Source of the DNA: Mucilaginibacter lappiensis | GTDB taxonomy: Bacteria; Bacteroidota; Bacteroidia; Sphingobacteriales; Sphingobacteriaceae | Direction: 5' to 3' | NCBI RefSeq assembly: GCF_900155965.1 | Contig: NZ_FTMG01000011.1 | Span: 62,001-126,000 of the forward strand | DNA length: 64,000 nt | Shown here: positions 1-8,030 of the stretch, in pieces | How the letters are laid out: every line of letters begins with the position of its first letter | How positions within the stretch are numbered: the stretch's first letter is position 1 | Made by a program: the position numbers and the translations under genes | Notes under the pieces: generated by a model | The model's database searches: none | What the model saw: only the letters and a program-made list of their open reading frames with translations | What the model was told of the DNA's origin: nothing

Positions 1-375
1 CTTATTCCATCTTCCTTTATCAAGTAAGCAAGGGGAAAACTCATGACAGCCAGTAAACGCCCCCCCGGCCGGGGAAATCTCCACCAGTTTTTTTGCCTGA
101 ATGTGAGTAATGTACAATTATTGCTTATCCGGTTAGGCATTGAACATTAGCTATTTTCAAGCTGATACTATAACAAAAAAATAATAACTAATAATAAATT
201 GCGATATTTGGTCATGCATCTGTCAGGGTTCCATTATGATCAGGCCCTAAAACGGATAAAATAACAGCTCATATACAGGTATTTCATTAACGACAATGCA
301 GTTATAGGGTGGATTATTTAGGAGCGTAAGGATAAATGGCAGATGAATATTTTAAACCATTAAACATTTTACCTT
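1..375. other. Leading intergenic stretch without a recognisable gene
   Basis: No convincing reading frame, RNA gene or hairpin terminator was found here. The sequence is AT-rich with short A runs near 170-200, and the last 60 bases presumably hold the promoter and leader of the DUF3078 gene that begins at 376. A short frame starting at 336 overlaps that gene in another frame and looks like chance. The gene to the left lies outside the window. Confidence 0.5.
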
Positions 376-1263
376 ATGAAAAAGCTTTCCCTATTGTTAG
401 CCGCACTATGCATGGCAGCTATCAGCTATGCGCAAACACCCACCACACCAACGCCCGACACCGCCAAAAGATGGAAGATACACGGCGAAAATACTTTTCT
501 GATCAGCCAAAGTTCTTATAAAAACTGGTCGGCGGGTGGTGTAAATGCCTTTGCCGGTAACCTGATCTTCAACTACGATTTTAATTATAAAAAGGATGTA
601 TGGAGCTGGGATAATAAAGTGATCCTGGGATACGGATTAAGCAAACAGCAGAATGTAGGCTGGCAAAAAAACGACGACCGTATTATTCTGAATAGCTTAC
701 TGGGCCGGCAGGCATCCAAATACTGGTTATATACATTTTATATGAACTTCCAGAGCCAGTTTACCAAAGGCTATAATTACAGTACAACGCCAAGAACGTT
801 GATATCAGATTTCCTGGCTCCGGCTTATCTTACTTTTGGCCCTGGTTTTGCCTACAAACGTTCTGATAATTTCAGGATCAATATTTCGCCTGCCGCGGCA
901 CGTATCATTATCGTTCAGAATGATTCACTTTCTCATGTTGGGGCTTTTGGTGTTACACCCGATCATAAAAGCCTGTTCCAGTTTGGAGCTTCGTTGGATG
1001 CCTATTACAAGGTTAATCTGGTACAGAACATCAGCCTGGAAAATATCCTCAAACTATACTCAGACTACCTGCACAAACCCGGCGATATTTATACCGATTA
1101 TACCGTTAACCTGTTTATGAAAGTAAACAAGTTTGTAACCGTTAATGCCGGTGCACAGCTTATTTATGATGGTAAAACCAGAATACCAAATCCAGACAAA
1201 ACTTCCAAGATAGCCCTGCAGGTTAAACAGATTTTTGGGGCTGGTTTAACTTATAAATTTTAG
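376..1263 (+). CDS. DUF3078 domain-containing secreted protein
   Basis: Protein of 295 residues with a clear signal peptide (MKKLSLLLAALCMAAISYAQ, cleavage after SYA). It is followed by a beta-rich body typical of DUF3078: an N-terminal W-(S/A)-x-G-G-x-N-x-(F/A) type motif (NWSAGGVNAFAGN, about residues 50-62), a WDNKV strand, and alternating aromatic strands to a terminal TYKF that resembles an outer-membrane barrel end. DUF3078 proteins are Bacteroidetes envelope proteins without a defined function. The ATG at 376 starts the signal peptide directly. A hairpin terminator follows the stop by about 30 bases, so it is probably monocistronic. Outer-membrane location is inferred from the terminal aromatic residue and the strand pattern. 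Confidence 0.85.
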   Translation: MKKLSLLLAALCMAAISYAQTPTTPTPDTAKRWKIHGENTFLISQSSYKNWSAGGVNAFAGNLIFNYDFNYKKDVWSWDNKVILGYGLSKQQNVGWQKNDDRIILNSLLGRQASKYWLYTFYMNFQSQFTKGYNYSTTPRTLISDFLAPAYLTFGPGFAYKRSDNFRINISPAAARIIIVQNDSLSHVGAFGVTPDHKSLFQFGASLDAYYKVNLVQNISLENILKLYSDYLHKPGDIYTDYTVNLFMKVNKFVTVNAGAQLIYDGKTRIPNPDKTSKIALQVKQIFGAGLTYKF

Positions 1264-1290
1264 CAGTTCCGATATTCGTCATATAGCAAA

Positions 1291-1323
1291 AAGCCCCTTA
1301 ATTTGATGGTTAAGGGGTTTCTT
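1291..1323 (+). terminator. Rho-independent terminator after the DUF3078 gene
   Basis: CCCCTTAA (1294-1301) pairs with TTAAGGGG (1310-1317) across an 8-base loop and is followed by TTTCTT. It lies about 30 bases beyond the stop codon of the DUF3078 gene. Confidence 0.75.
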
Positions 1324-1339
1324 GTGGTATAATGGCCAA

Positions 1340-1535
1340 GCTCAGTTAAATTAGGCTAAAGCCTTTTTTATAATTTGAATCAACCGTTGGCTAAAGCCAA
1401 ACGGCAATGAATAAAAAATTCAGTTCTAAATAAAATCAAAATTCATTGCCGTCCCATTTATGGGGCGGGAGAGAAAAAATTGAAAAATGGCTTCAGCCGA
1501 ATAAACTATTGAAAGTGGCCTAATGCAACCTCCTG
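1340..1535. repeat. Intergenic inverted-repeat element with GGCTAAAGCC words
   Basis: This gap between convergent genes has nested inverted repeats. GGCTAAAGCC is itself palindromic. ACGGCAATGAA (about 1399-1409) reappears as TTCATTGCCGT (about 1442-1452). A CCCATTTATGGGG hairpin follows and GGCTTCAGCC closes the element. The rest of the 1264-1594 gap holds the upstream terminator and no reading frame. Such folded intergenic elements are usually dispersed repeats in Bacteroidetes genomes; that it recurs elsewhere in this genome is inferred and not seen in the window. Confidence 0.5.
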
Positions 1536-1594
1536 GTCCCTTTCTGGAGACTCAGAGGGGACAAAAAATCAAGGGATTTTTTTATTAAAAGGTT

Positions 1595-2236
1595 TTACTT
1601 TACAGCCTCAACTTTAAAATTCTCGAAAGTTACAGGGAAGCTTAATTTGCCTGGAGCAGCGGCTACCATGCCTATTTCTACTTTTACATCGGGCGGGAAA
1701 TAAGCCAGGCGAAGCATGTCAAATTTCTGTCCGTCAAAAGAGTATTTGATCTCTACATAATCGCCTTTGCGCAGCAACTTTAACCATACCGATTTAGGGC
1801 TGTCATGGCGCGGCACTACCGACCAGTCTGATACTTCGCGGGTTACCACAGCGCTTATATTCTGCACGCCGTCAACATACTCAATACCGGTTTTGATCCA
1901 GTTTTTTTCGTCGATGCGTACCATCAGGCCAGCTTGGTGAAACAATTCATGATAGCTACCGGTAATCTTTACGCTGGCTTCAAAGTTACCGGCCATTTCC
2001 TGGTAGTAAAAAGGGCCATTGTCGCGCTTAAAGCCATAATGGGTAACCTGCCAGTAATCGGTACCCGGGTCAACGGTGAAAGTGAACTTTTGGGCATTGC
2101 CTTCGGCCGCTTTTGTTGGCTTGTTAAACCATTTCATGTCGGGGTTACTTTGCGCAAAAGCGCCGGTAAGAGCAAACAGGCAGATCATAGCGGTTAGTTT
2201 AATTTTTTTGTTGTGGACGTTAAAAGATGTTTTCAT
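1595..2236 (-). CDS. DUF1349 (concanavalin-A-like) secreted protein
   Basis: Protein of 213 residues with a signal peptide (TAMICLFALTGAFAQ near the N-terminus). A DUF1349 fold follows: the DPGTDYWQVTHYGFKRDNG segment, the strand GNFEASVKITGSYHELFHQAG, the MVRIDEKNWIKTGIEYVDG motif, and SVWLKLLRKGDYVEIKYSFDG. DUF1349 is a beta-sandwich of the concanavalin-A-like superfamily, often linked to carbohydrate binding. The protein is a single domain, so it probably acts in the periplasm or outer envelope as a binding module. The start begins the signal peptide. It is convergent with the DUF3078 gene and divergent from the OmpA gene. The substrate cannot be told from sequence. Confidence 0.85.
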   Translation of the reverse strand: MKTSFNVHNKKIKLTAMICLFALTGAFAQSNPDMKWFNKPTKAAEGNAQKFTFTVDPGTDYWQVTHYGFKRDNGPFYYQEMAGNFEASVKITGSYHELFHQAGLMVRIDEKNWIKTGIEYVDGVQNISAVVTREVSDWSVVPRHDSPKSVWLKLLRKGDYVEIKYSFDGQKFDMLRLAYFPPDVKVEIGMVAAAPGKLSFPVTFENFKVEAVK

Positions 2237-2280
2237 TTGTTAGATAGATAATTAGATAAATGTGCCGGCAAGATAGGAAA

Positions 2281-2288
2281 TAAGTTTG
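2281..2288 (+). promoter_or_regulatory. Candidate TAnnTTTG -7 element upstream of the OmpA-family gene
   Basis: TAAGTTTG matches the Bacteroidetes -7 consensus TAnnTTTG and lies about 138 bases upstream of the OmpA gene start. The flanking bases (TAGGAAATAAGTTTGTGT) resemble those of the element at 3402-3409. No clear -33 TTTG was found, so this is tentative. Confidence 0.3.
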
Positions 2289-2425
2289 TGTCAATGTAAC
2301 AGATATATGTACTTTCCTGCATGAAACAGCGTTAACAAGCTGTTGCCATTTATGTGTAAACAAAACTATATGGCTTCTGAGTAGTTATTCTTTATTGTAC
2401 TATATTTAAGCATAAAAAAAATCAA

Positions 2426-3304
2426 ATGATGAAATACCGAATATCCATCCTGGCGCTGCTTGTAGTAGCAGTGCTTGGACAAAGTTGCGTAAGCACCAAA
2501 AAATACAAAGAGCTGGATGCCAACTATACCCAGCTCCAGAACAGCACCCGCGATCTGAGCGTTAAATACCAAACCAGCGAACAGTCACTCGCCGTGGCCA
2601 ATGGCCGGGTAAGCAGTCTGGAAGATCAGTTGAAGTCTGAACGATCAAACGTAAAGGCTTTGCAGGATGCGTTGGATAAGTGTTTAAATTCCAGCAACCA
2701 GGGCAGCGTAAATATTTCAAAACTGGTTGACGAGATCAACAGCTCAAACCGTTACATACAACAATTGGTGAATGCGAAAAGCAAAAGCGATTCACTTAAT
2801 ATGGTGTTAACCAACAACCTTACCCGTTCATTAAGTCCGCAGGAAACACAGGATGTTGATGTGAAGGTATTGAAAGGTGTGGTTTACATTTCGCTTTCTG
2901 ATAATATGCTGTACAAATCTGGCAGCTATGAAATATCTGATAAAGCGGGTACAACCCTGAGCAAAATTGCCAAGATTATTACCGATTACAGCAATTATGA
3001 TGTGCTGATAGAAGGTAATACCGATAATGTACCTATCTCTCAGAAAAACATCCGCAATAACTGGGATCTGAGCGCATTGCGTGCATCATCAGTGGTGCAG
3101 GCCTTGCAAAATACTTACCAGGTTGATCCTAAGCGCTTAACAGCCGGTGGTCGTGGCGAGTACAACCCGATTGCTGATAACAGCTCTCCAACCGGTAAGG
3201 CACAAAACAGGCGTACACAAATTATCATCACGCCAAAATTGGATCAGTTTATGGATCTGATAGGCAAAGCGCCCGAGCAACAGCCGGTAGCACCACAGAA
3301 ATAA
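2426..3304 (+). CDS. OmpA-family peptidoglycan-associated lipoprotein
   Basis: Protein of 292 residues with a lipoprotein signal (LLVVAVLGQSC, Cys about residue 21). A heptad-rich coiled coil spans roughly residues 28-95 (KKYKELDANYTQLQNSTRDL, then VSSLEDQLKSERSNVKALQD). A C-terminal OmpA-like domain occupies about 150-275. Its signature is visible as LIEGNTDNVPISQ, NWDLSALRASSVVQAL and GKAQNRRTQIII, with the Asp and Arg residues that bind diaminopimelate of peptidoglycan in this family. The expected role is tethering the outer membrane to peptidoglycan through the lipid anchor and coiled-coil spacer. It stands alone and is followed by a strong terminator. Confidence 0.92.
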   Translation: MMKYRISILALLVVAVLGQSCVSTKKYKELDANYTQLQNSTRDLSVKYQTSEQSLAVANGRVSSLEDQLKSERSNVKALQDALDKCLNSSNQGSVNISKLVDEINSSNRYIQQLVNAKSKSDSLNMVLTNNLTRSLSPQETQDVDVKVLKGVVYISLSDNMLYKSGSYEISDKAGTTLSKIAKIITDYSNYDVLIEGNTDNVPISQKNIRNNWDLSALRASSVVQALQNTYQVDPKRLTAGGRGEYNPIADNSSPTGKAQNRRTQIIITPKLDQFMDLIGKAPEQQPVAPQK

Positions 3305-3323
3305 TAAGAATAAGTAATGATGT

Positions 3324-3360
3324 AAAAAGCGGCGGTCATGAAAATGGCAGCCGCTTTTTT
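3324..3360 (+). terminator. Terminator after the OmpA-family gene
   Basis: AAAAAGCGGC (3324-3333) pairs with GCCGCTTTTT (3350-3359). The poly-T is part of the stem and continues to 3360. It lies about 20 bases beyond the stop codon and could act in both directions. Confidence 0.85.
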
Positions 3361-3401
3361 GTTTATCAACAAATGTAAATGTTTTGAAAAAAGCATAGGA
3401 T

Positions 3402-3409
3402 TAAGTTTG
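3402..3409 (+). promoter_or_regulatory. Candidate -7 element of the darcynin-like gene
   Basis: TAAGTTTG matches TAnnTTTG and ends 22 bases before the ATG at 3432. A TTTTG at 3382-3386 is a possible -33 box, but the spacing is shorter than usual. Confidence 0.4.
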
Positions 3410-3431
3410 TGTTTTAAATAAACATAAACAC

Positions 3432-3776
3432 ATGAAATACACTATTCTGATATTGGTGAATGCCACCGGTCAATGGCTCACCTTACCCCGTGCCGAGCGC
3501 GATGCTTTTGTTGAAAACGAACTGCGGCCCATTTTTAAAAAGTTTAAAACCACCTGTAACATCAGGCTGTATGATGCTGATTTTACGCACGCCCACATTT
3601 CCGACTTCTTAATCGTCGAAACCGATAACCTCGAAGATCATGCTTACTTGATGGGTTACCTTCGGGAGTCAAAAACCTTTGCTATCCCGTACTTTGAAGT
3701 TAAAGAGTTGGTTGTGGGAGTGGCTAATAATTTCAGAGGTTCATTGGCTATTGAGGATGTAACCGGTGTAAACTAG
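3432..3776 (+). CDS. Darcynin-like small protein
   Basis: Protein of 114 residues resembling the darcynin family: start MKYTILILVNATGQWL, a middle R(A/D)AFVENELRPIF helix, LYDADFTHAHISDFLIVET, and a terminal segment around PYFEVKELVVG. Predicted cytosolic, with no signal peptide or membrane segment. The pattern of one strand, one helix and further strands, plus the DxxxAHISD motif, suggests a ferredoxin-like alpha/beta fold. The biochemical role of the family is not established. The gene is monocistronic between two hairpin terminators, with its own candidate promoter. Confidence 0.75.
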   Translation: MKYTILILVNATGQWLTLPRAERDAFVENELRPIFKKFKTTCNIRLYDADFTHAHISDFLIVETDNLEDHAYLMGYLRESKTFAIPYFEVKELVVGVANNFRGSLAIEDVTGVN

Positions 3777-3793
3777 GTTGTTAATAGTTATAG

Positions 3794-3828
3794 AAAAGCG
3801 ACGACTCTCTATGTCTGTCGCTTTTTTA
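3794..3828 (+). terminator. Terminator after the darcynin-like gene
   Basis: AAAAGCGAC (3794-3802) pairs with GTCGCTTTT (3817-3825) and is followed by further T residues. It starts about 18 bases after the stop codon. Confidence 0.85.
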
Positions 3829-3841
3829 TAAAAAGTTTGTT

Positions 3842-3857
3842 ACGCAATCGTTTCCGT
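3842..3857. promoter_or_regulatory. LacI-type operator candidate upstream of the Gfo/Idh gene
   Basis: ACGCAATCGTTTCCGT is a 16-base quasi-palindrome centred on CG, with 6 of 8 positions matching between halves. It lies about 115 bases upstream of the oxidoreductase gene. A related word occurs at 9932-9947, and both are followed within 16 bases by ATATTATTGTG. LacI-family operators have this architecture, but no LacI-type regulator gene is present in the window. Confidence 0.35.
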
Positions 3858-3970
3858 ATATTATTGTGGCATTAACAGTTAAAACTGTTGGCTTTTCGAG
3901 CTAATTCTTCGATATTTGGTTATGCTGGTCGAACGGACTAGTCATTTAACAACCAATTTACCTATTCTTC

Positions 3971-5326
3971 ATGGAAAAATCACGCCGTACTTTTATCAGG
4001 CAGGCCGCGCTGGCGGGTGCCGGTGTAATGCTTGCTCAAAACAGCTGGAGCGCCAAAAGCTATAAACGCATCATCGGTGCTAACGATCGCGTGCGGGTTG
4101 GTGTAGTAGGCTTTTCAGACCGGCACCGCAGTTCACACATCCCCAGCTTTATGAACCATTACAAGGAGCTCAATTTTGAGGTGGTTGGGGTATCTGACAT
4201 TTGGAAACGGCGGCGTGAGGAGGGTTCGGCTATTTGGAAAGAGAAGATGCAGCATGACGTAAAAGCCTACCGCAATAACGAGGAAATGTATGACAGCAAA
4301 ACGGTCGACGCGGTATTTATCAGCACTGCCGACTTTCAGCATGCACGTCATACCATCGAGGCGGTAAAGGCCGGTTGCGATGCCTATGTAGAAAAGCCTT
4401 TTGCCGAAACCATGGAAGATAACCGCGCTGCGCTCAAAGCAGTAAAAGAATCGGGTAAAATTGTACAGATAGGTTCGCAGCGCCGCAGTGGTGCCAATTA
4501 TCATGCGGCAAATGATTTTATACGCTCGGGTAAGTTTGGCCCCATTACCATGGTAGAGCTTACCTGGAACGTGAACCAGCCGGGCAGATGGCGCAGGCCG
4601 GAGTTGCTGGGTTTGCTTAAAGAAGAAGATACCGATTGGAAACGATTTATCATGAACCGCCCTTATGAGGCCTTTGATCCGCGTAAATATTTGGAGTTTC
4701 GCTTGTTCTGGCCATTCTCCTCTGGTTTGGCCGGCCAATGGATGAGTCACCAGATTGATACGGTGCACTGGTTTACCGGATTGAAACATCCGCGCAGCGT
4801 GGTAGCCAACGGCGGCATATATGTATGGAAAGACGGCCGCAGAAACTGGGATACCATTTTGGCCGCGTTTGATTATGGTCCGCTGGATGATCCATCAACA
4901 GGTTTCCAGGTAACTTTTGGCTCGCGCATGCACAATGGCGATGAGCACCCGGCCGAGATCTATTACTCCAATGGTGGCGAACTCAATCTGAACACCAATA
5001 AAGTTTCGCCCGAGGGCGGTTTAACACAAAAAATGGCCGATGCCATGCACATGCAAGCCAACTTGCTGCCCGAGATCAATCTGGCCAATACCGAAAAAGT
5101 AATAGCATCTGCCAACACCGGCGGCGACGTGCTCACTTCAAACCATGTTCGTAACTGGATGGAATGCGTACGCAGTCGTAAAGAACCACATGCCCCGGTT
5201 GAAGCAGGTTACAGCCATTCCATAGCCAATATCATGACCAATGCCGCCGTACATACCGGCTACAAAGCCACCTTTGATGAGGCTACGCAGGAAGTAATGG
5301 CTAATGGTAAAGTGTTTAAATATTAA
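3971..5326 (+). CDS. Tat-exported Gfo/Idh/MocA family oxidoreductase
   Basis: Protein of 451 residues. A twin-arginine signal (SRRTFIRQAALAGAGVML) marks export by Tat as a folded protein, with cofactor loaded in the cytoplasm. The Rossmann NAD(P)-binding start is VRVGVVGFSDRH (about 41-52). The family motif EKPFAETMEDN sits near residues 138-148, followed by the C-terminal alpha/beta substrate domain (WPFSSGLAGQWMSHQIDTVHW). Members oxidise or epimerise sugars or inositols in the periplasm. The DUF6807 protein gene lies downstream on the same strand, separated by an inverted-repeat element, and these two families often co-occur in Bacteroidetes sugar loci. The exact substrate is unknown. Confidence 0.92.
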   Translation: MEKSRRTFIRQAALAGAGVMLAQNSWSAKSYKRIIGANDRVRVGVVGFSDRHRSSHIPSFMNHYKELNFEVVGVSDIWKRRREEGSAIWKEKMQHDVKAYRNNEEMYDSKTVDAVFISTADFQHARHTIEAVKAGCDAYVEKPFAETMEDNRAALKAVKESGKIVQIGSQRRSGANYHAANDFIRSGKFGPITMVELTWNVNQPGRWRRPELLGLLKEEDTDWKRFIMNRPYEAFDPRKYLEFRLFWPFSSGLAGQWMSHQIDTVHWFTGLKHPRSVVANGGIYVWKDGRRNWDTILAAFDYGPLDDPSTGFQVTFGSRMHNGDEHPAEIYYSNGGELNLNTNKVSPEGGLTQKMADAMHMQANLLPEINLANTEKVIASANTGGDVLTSNHVRNWMECVRSRKEPHAPVEAGYSHSIANIMTNAAVHTGYKATFDEATQEVMANGKVFKY

Positions 5327-5338
5327 TTTTTTTATAAT

Positions 5339-5430
5339 TCCCCTCTTGAGAGGGGGCGCGTTGGCCGTGAATTGGCAGGGGTGTGTTTATGAAAGCGATG
5401 AAACACACCCCTGCGCCTCTCAAGAGGGGA
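5339..5430. repeat. 92-bp two-tier inverted repeat between Gfo/Idh and DUF6807 genes
   Basis: The outer arms are TCCCCTCTTGAGAGGGG (from 5339) and CGCCTCTCAAGAGGGGA (5414-5430). The inner arms are CAGGGGTGTGTTT (5376-5388) and AAACACACCCCTG (5401-5413). Each outer arm is also self-complementary around CTCTTGAGAG. It would fold into a long cruciform and is typical of dispersed intergenic repeats. It also shows that the downstream gene starts at 5469 and not further upstream in the same frame. Confidence 0.8.
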
Positions 5431-5468
5431 GCCCGATACATTGGCCGGCAACATCAATATACAGTAAT

Positions 5469-6506
5469 ATGAGAATCTTTAAAACTTTAAGCATCGCCAT
5501 CCTTACGTCGTTATCATCATTAGCTCAGGCCCAAAAGGCCGAGCCGGTAAAGATTGTTAAAACAGCAAAGGATAAAATAGATATTTCCATCGGTGGTAAA
5601 CCTTTCACCAGTTTCCTGTTTCCTGATACATTAGAGAAACCAGTGTTATATCCCTTGTATACCGCAGGTGGCACTCTGGTAACCCGTGGATTCCCGCTGG
5701 CGCCGCGTGCCGGCGATCCGGTAGATCATCCGCATCACATCGGTATCTGGTTTAATTTCGAAAATCTCAATGGGCTCGATTTCTGGAACAATTCCTACGC
5801 TATCCCCCAAAGTAAAAAACACGCTTACGGCTGGATCCGTACCGACCGCATCCTGGAAACCAAAAGTGGCAGCACGGGCGTACTGGTCTATCACGCCAAC
5901 TGGACCAATCAACAAAAAGAGGTGATCCTGGAAGAAACCACCCGCTTTGAATTTAGTGGCGATGCCTACCAGCGTATTATCGACCGGTATACCACCCTGA
6001 AAGCTGATATAGATGCTGTTTTTAAAGATGCCAAAGATGGTTTGCTGGGCTTACGTTTTACGCATGAACTGCAAATTCCCGATACGGCCGATCAAAAATA
6101 TACCGACGATAAGGGAAACGTAACGGTTGTAAAAGGCGGGAAGGATCACATTGCCAACGGAACCTACCTTACCAGCGCGGGCAAAACCGGTAACGATGCC
6201 TGGAGCACCCGGGGCGTTTGGTGCAAAGTTTACGGCAAAATGGGTGCCGACTCAGTAAGCATTGCCATTATTGATCATCCGCAAAATCCTAATTATCCTA
6301 CCTTCTGGCATGCGCGCGGCTACGGACTGTTCGCTGCCAACCCACTGGGTGAAAAGATCTTTACCAACGGCAAATCAGAAAAGAACCTGACCCTTAAAAA
6401 GGGTGAATCGGTAACTTTTCGATATCGCATCGTGATCAGTAATGGTGCGCAGACTATCAGTGTGGCAAAATTGAATGAACTGGCTGGTAGCTTTGGGAAG
6501 AAGTAG
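5469..6506 (+). CDS. DUF6807 (PmoA-like) family secreted protein
   Basis: Protein of 345 residues from the ATG at 5469, which opens a normal signal peptide (MRIFKTLSIAILTSLSSLAQ, cleaved near AQA). Family marks are LYTAGGTLVTRGFPLAPR, VDHPHHIGIWFNF with conserved His residues, and a C-terminal WHARGYGLFAANPLGEKIF. The family adopts a large beta-sandwich and commonly accompanies oxidoreductases and glycosidases; its reaction is unproven. The frame is open back to 5304, but that extension crosses the inverted repeat and would place 55 unlikely residues ahead of the signal peptide, so it was rejected. It probably shares a role with the upstream Gfo/Idh protein. Confidence 0.88.
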   Translation: MRIFKTLSIAILTSLSSLAQAQKAEPVKIVKTAKDKIDISIGGKPFTSFLFPDTLEKPVLYPLYTAGGTLVTRGFPLAPRAGDPVDHPHHIGIWFNFENLNGLDFWNNSYAIPQSKKHAYGWIRTDRILETKSGSTGVLVYHANWTNQQKEVILEETTRFEFSGDAYQRIIDRYTTLKADIDAVFKDAKDGLLGLRFTHELQIPDTADQKYTDDKGNVTVVKGGKDHIANGTYLTSAGKTGNDAWSTRGVWCKVYGKMGADSVSIAIIDHPQNPNYPTFWHARGYGLFAANPLGEKIFTNGKSEKNLTLKKGESVTFRYRIVISNGAQTISVAKLNELAGSFGKK

Positions 6507-6546
6507 GGTATTGTAAAATCGTAAAATTTTGTGTATATTATAGTTA

Positions 6547-7029
6547 ATGAATATAGACACAATTTTATACGATTTTCATCAAACCAATTGTATTGGTGAA
6601 GAAACGGTCAATCATATCAATACCGATCAGGATTTAAGAACAAGGTTATTAAATTATTTCAGACAGAAACAGGATAGAGCGTTTGCGCTAAACCTGCTGG
6701 ATACCTTTATCGGCATAAGGAAACAACCTCGTAACAATATGCCCGCAGAAGATCTGATGCTGGCCTGTTATATTTTAGGCTTACATGGCCAGATTGAAGA
6801 CTGTCTGAAGATATGGGAAGCAAAGAGCATCGACTTTGATACGCACTGTGGTTTGGATATCCAACTGGTTATGTTTGGCGGAGTAAATGAAACCATCAAT
6901 TTTCTGGCGACGCAAACGACCGACCCGGCCCAGGAGGCTCTTAAATATATTAAAAGATGCTCTGCGTGCGGTGACTTCGACGGGCTGGCCGAATATTTTT
7001 CGCCCCAAACAGAGCCCTGGTTTATATGA
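6547..7029 (+). CDS. Hypothetical protein paired with DUF4291 gene
   Basis: Protein of 160 residues with no signal peptide or membrane segment. It looks all-helical: RTRLLNYFRQKQDRAFALNL, then LMLACYILGLHGQIEDCLKI, then TDPAQEALKYIKRCSACGDF. This suggests a small alpha-solenoid or helical-repeat scaffold. Its stop overlaps the start of the DUF4291 gene by four bases (ATGA), which implies translational coupling and a shared task. No catalytic motif was recognised; the two cysteines in RCSACGD are the only possible metal ligands. Function unknown. Confidence 0.75.
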   Translation: MNIDTILYDFHQTNCIGEETVNHINTDQDLRTRLLNYFRQKQDRAFALNLLDTFIGIRKQPRNNMPAEDLMLACYILGLHGQIEDCLKIWEAKSIDFDTHCGLDIQLVMFGGVNETINFLATQTTDPAQEALKYIKRCSACGDFDGLAEYFSPQTEPWFI

Positions 7030-7664
7030 AAATAGTTACAGAGTTATACCAGGATAGCTTGAAAAGACTCCCTGATGCCGGGCAAAGGATACTGGCTCAC
7101 CAGGCAGATGACCTGGTGGTGGTTTATCAGGCGTACAAACACAATATTGCCGATTTCGCGGTGAAAAACCAGTTCCTGGGCGGTCCCGATTTTAGCTATA
7201 ACCGAATGTCGTGGATAAAGCCTGGTTTTCTGTGGATGATGTACCGTTGTGGCTGGGCCGAAAAGGAAAACCAGGAGCGGGTGCTGGCACTTTGGATACA
7301 GAAGTCTGATTTCGAAAACATCCTTGAGCAGGCAGTTTTATCATCATTTACCCCCCTATACCACGAAAGCCATGAACAATGGAAAAGTGACCTGGCCACA
7401 AAGGATGTCAGGCTGCAATGGGATCCGGATCATGACCCATACGGAAATAAACTACAACGCCGGGCTATACAGATCGGGTTAAAAGGCGATACTTTGGCTG
7501 ATTTTGGCAAAAAACAGATCAAGCTTATTGAAGACGTTACCGAATTTCTGAAAGAACAAAAACTGCTCTTAGATAATGGCCATATCAGCCGTTTAGCCAC
7601 CCCTGTCGAAACGGTTTTTGATCCAGGAAGCAAGCAGCTAAGGGAAAAAGTTGGGGTAGAGTAA
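7026..7664 (+). CDS. DUF4291 domain-containing protein
   Basis: Protein of 212 residues covering one DUF4291 domain. Visible marks are DDLVVVYQAYKHNIADFAVK, RMSWIKPGFLWMMYRCGWAE (the most conserved block), QERVLALWI, VRLQWDPDHDPYGNKL, and RRAIQIGLKGDTLADF near the end. DUF4291 proteins are cytosolic, widespread and of unknown function; the invariant RMxWIKPSFLWMMYRSGW block suggests an active site or binding cleft. The start overlaps the preceding gene by four bases. The residues before DDLVVV vary in the family, so the start rests mainly on the coupling. Confidence 0.88.
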   Translation: MKIVTELYQDSLKRLPDAGQRILAHQADDLVVVYQAYKHNIADFAVKNQFLGGPDFSYNRMSWIKPGFLWMMYRCGWAEKENQERVLALWIQKSDFENILEQAVLSSFTPLYHESHEQWKSDLATKDVRLQWDPDHDPYGNKLQRRAIQIGLKGDTLADFGKKQIKLIEDVTEFLKEQKLLLDNGHISRLATPVETVFDPGSKQLREKVGVE

Positions 7665-7727
7665 TGTAGGTGATGAGATTGGGAAAGTATTTGATCTACC
7701 TATGAGCTTTTCGTACCTTTATATAAC

Positions 7728-7770
7728 AACAGCCAGGCTACCTTGTAAAAAGGTAGCCTGGCTGTTTTGT
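7728..7770 (+). terminator. Strong hairpin terminator after the DUF4291 gene
   Basis: AACAGCCAGGCTACCTT (7728-7744) pairs perfectly with AAGGTAGCCTGGCTGTT (7750-7766) over a 5-base loop, followed by TTG. The rest of the 7665-8030 gap shows only a second hairpin at 7983-8013 and no reading frame. Confidence 0.8.
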
Positions 7771-7982
7771 GAAGGGAAAAAGGCAAGGAAAAACCGACCA
7801 TTTGGTATGTTCTTGTTTAAATATCAATCCTATCAATCTTTTTAAATCATGAAAATCGTGTCCGGAATTTGCTGAAAAGTGTTAAATCGATGGTTTTGAC
7901 TGAATTTTGGACAGTTTTCGATCTGGTTTTGGCTGCTTTCCGACCAGAAAAATGTTAAAATAAAACTTTAAAAAGTTTTGTA

Positions 7983-8013
7983 CAAAGCCCCAACTTACGA
8001 GTCAGGGGCTTTG
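7983..8013 (-). terminator. Hairpin downstream of the alginate lyase gene
   Basis: CAAAGCCCC (7983-7991) pairs with GGGGCTTTG (8005-8013). It sits 18 bases beyond the minus-strand stop at 8031. The T tract on the minus strand is interrupted, so it is a plausible but imperfect terminator. Confidence 0.6.
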
Positions 8014-8030
8014 TTATTAATATTTATATA

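Noticed and set aside
336..521. Short plus-strand frame of 61 codons
   Set aside because: It overlaps the signal-peptide region of the DUF3078 gene in another frame and has no family resemblance.
5304..5468. Upstream extension of the DUF6807 gene
   Set aside because: It would translate the inverted repeat and place 55 residues before a perfect signal peptide.
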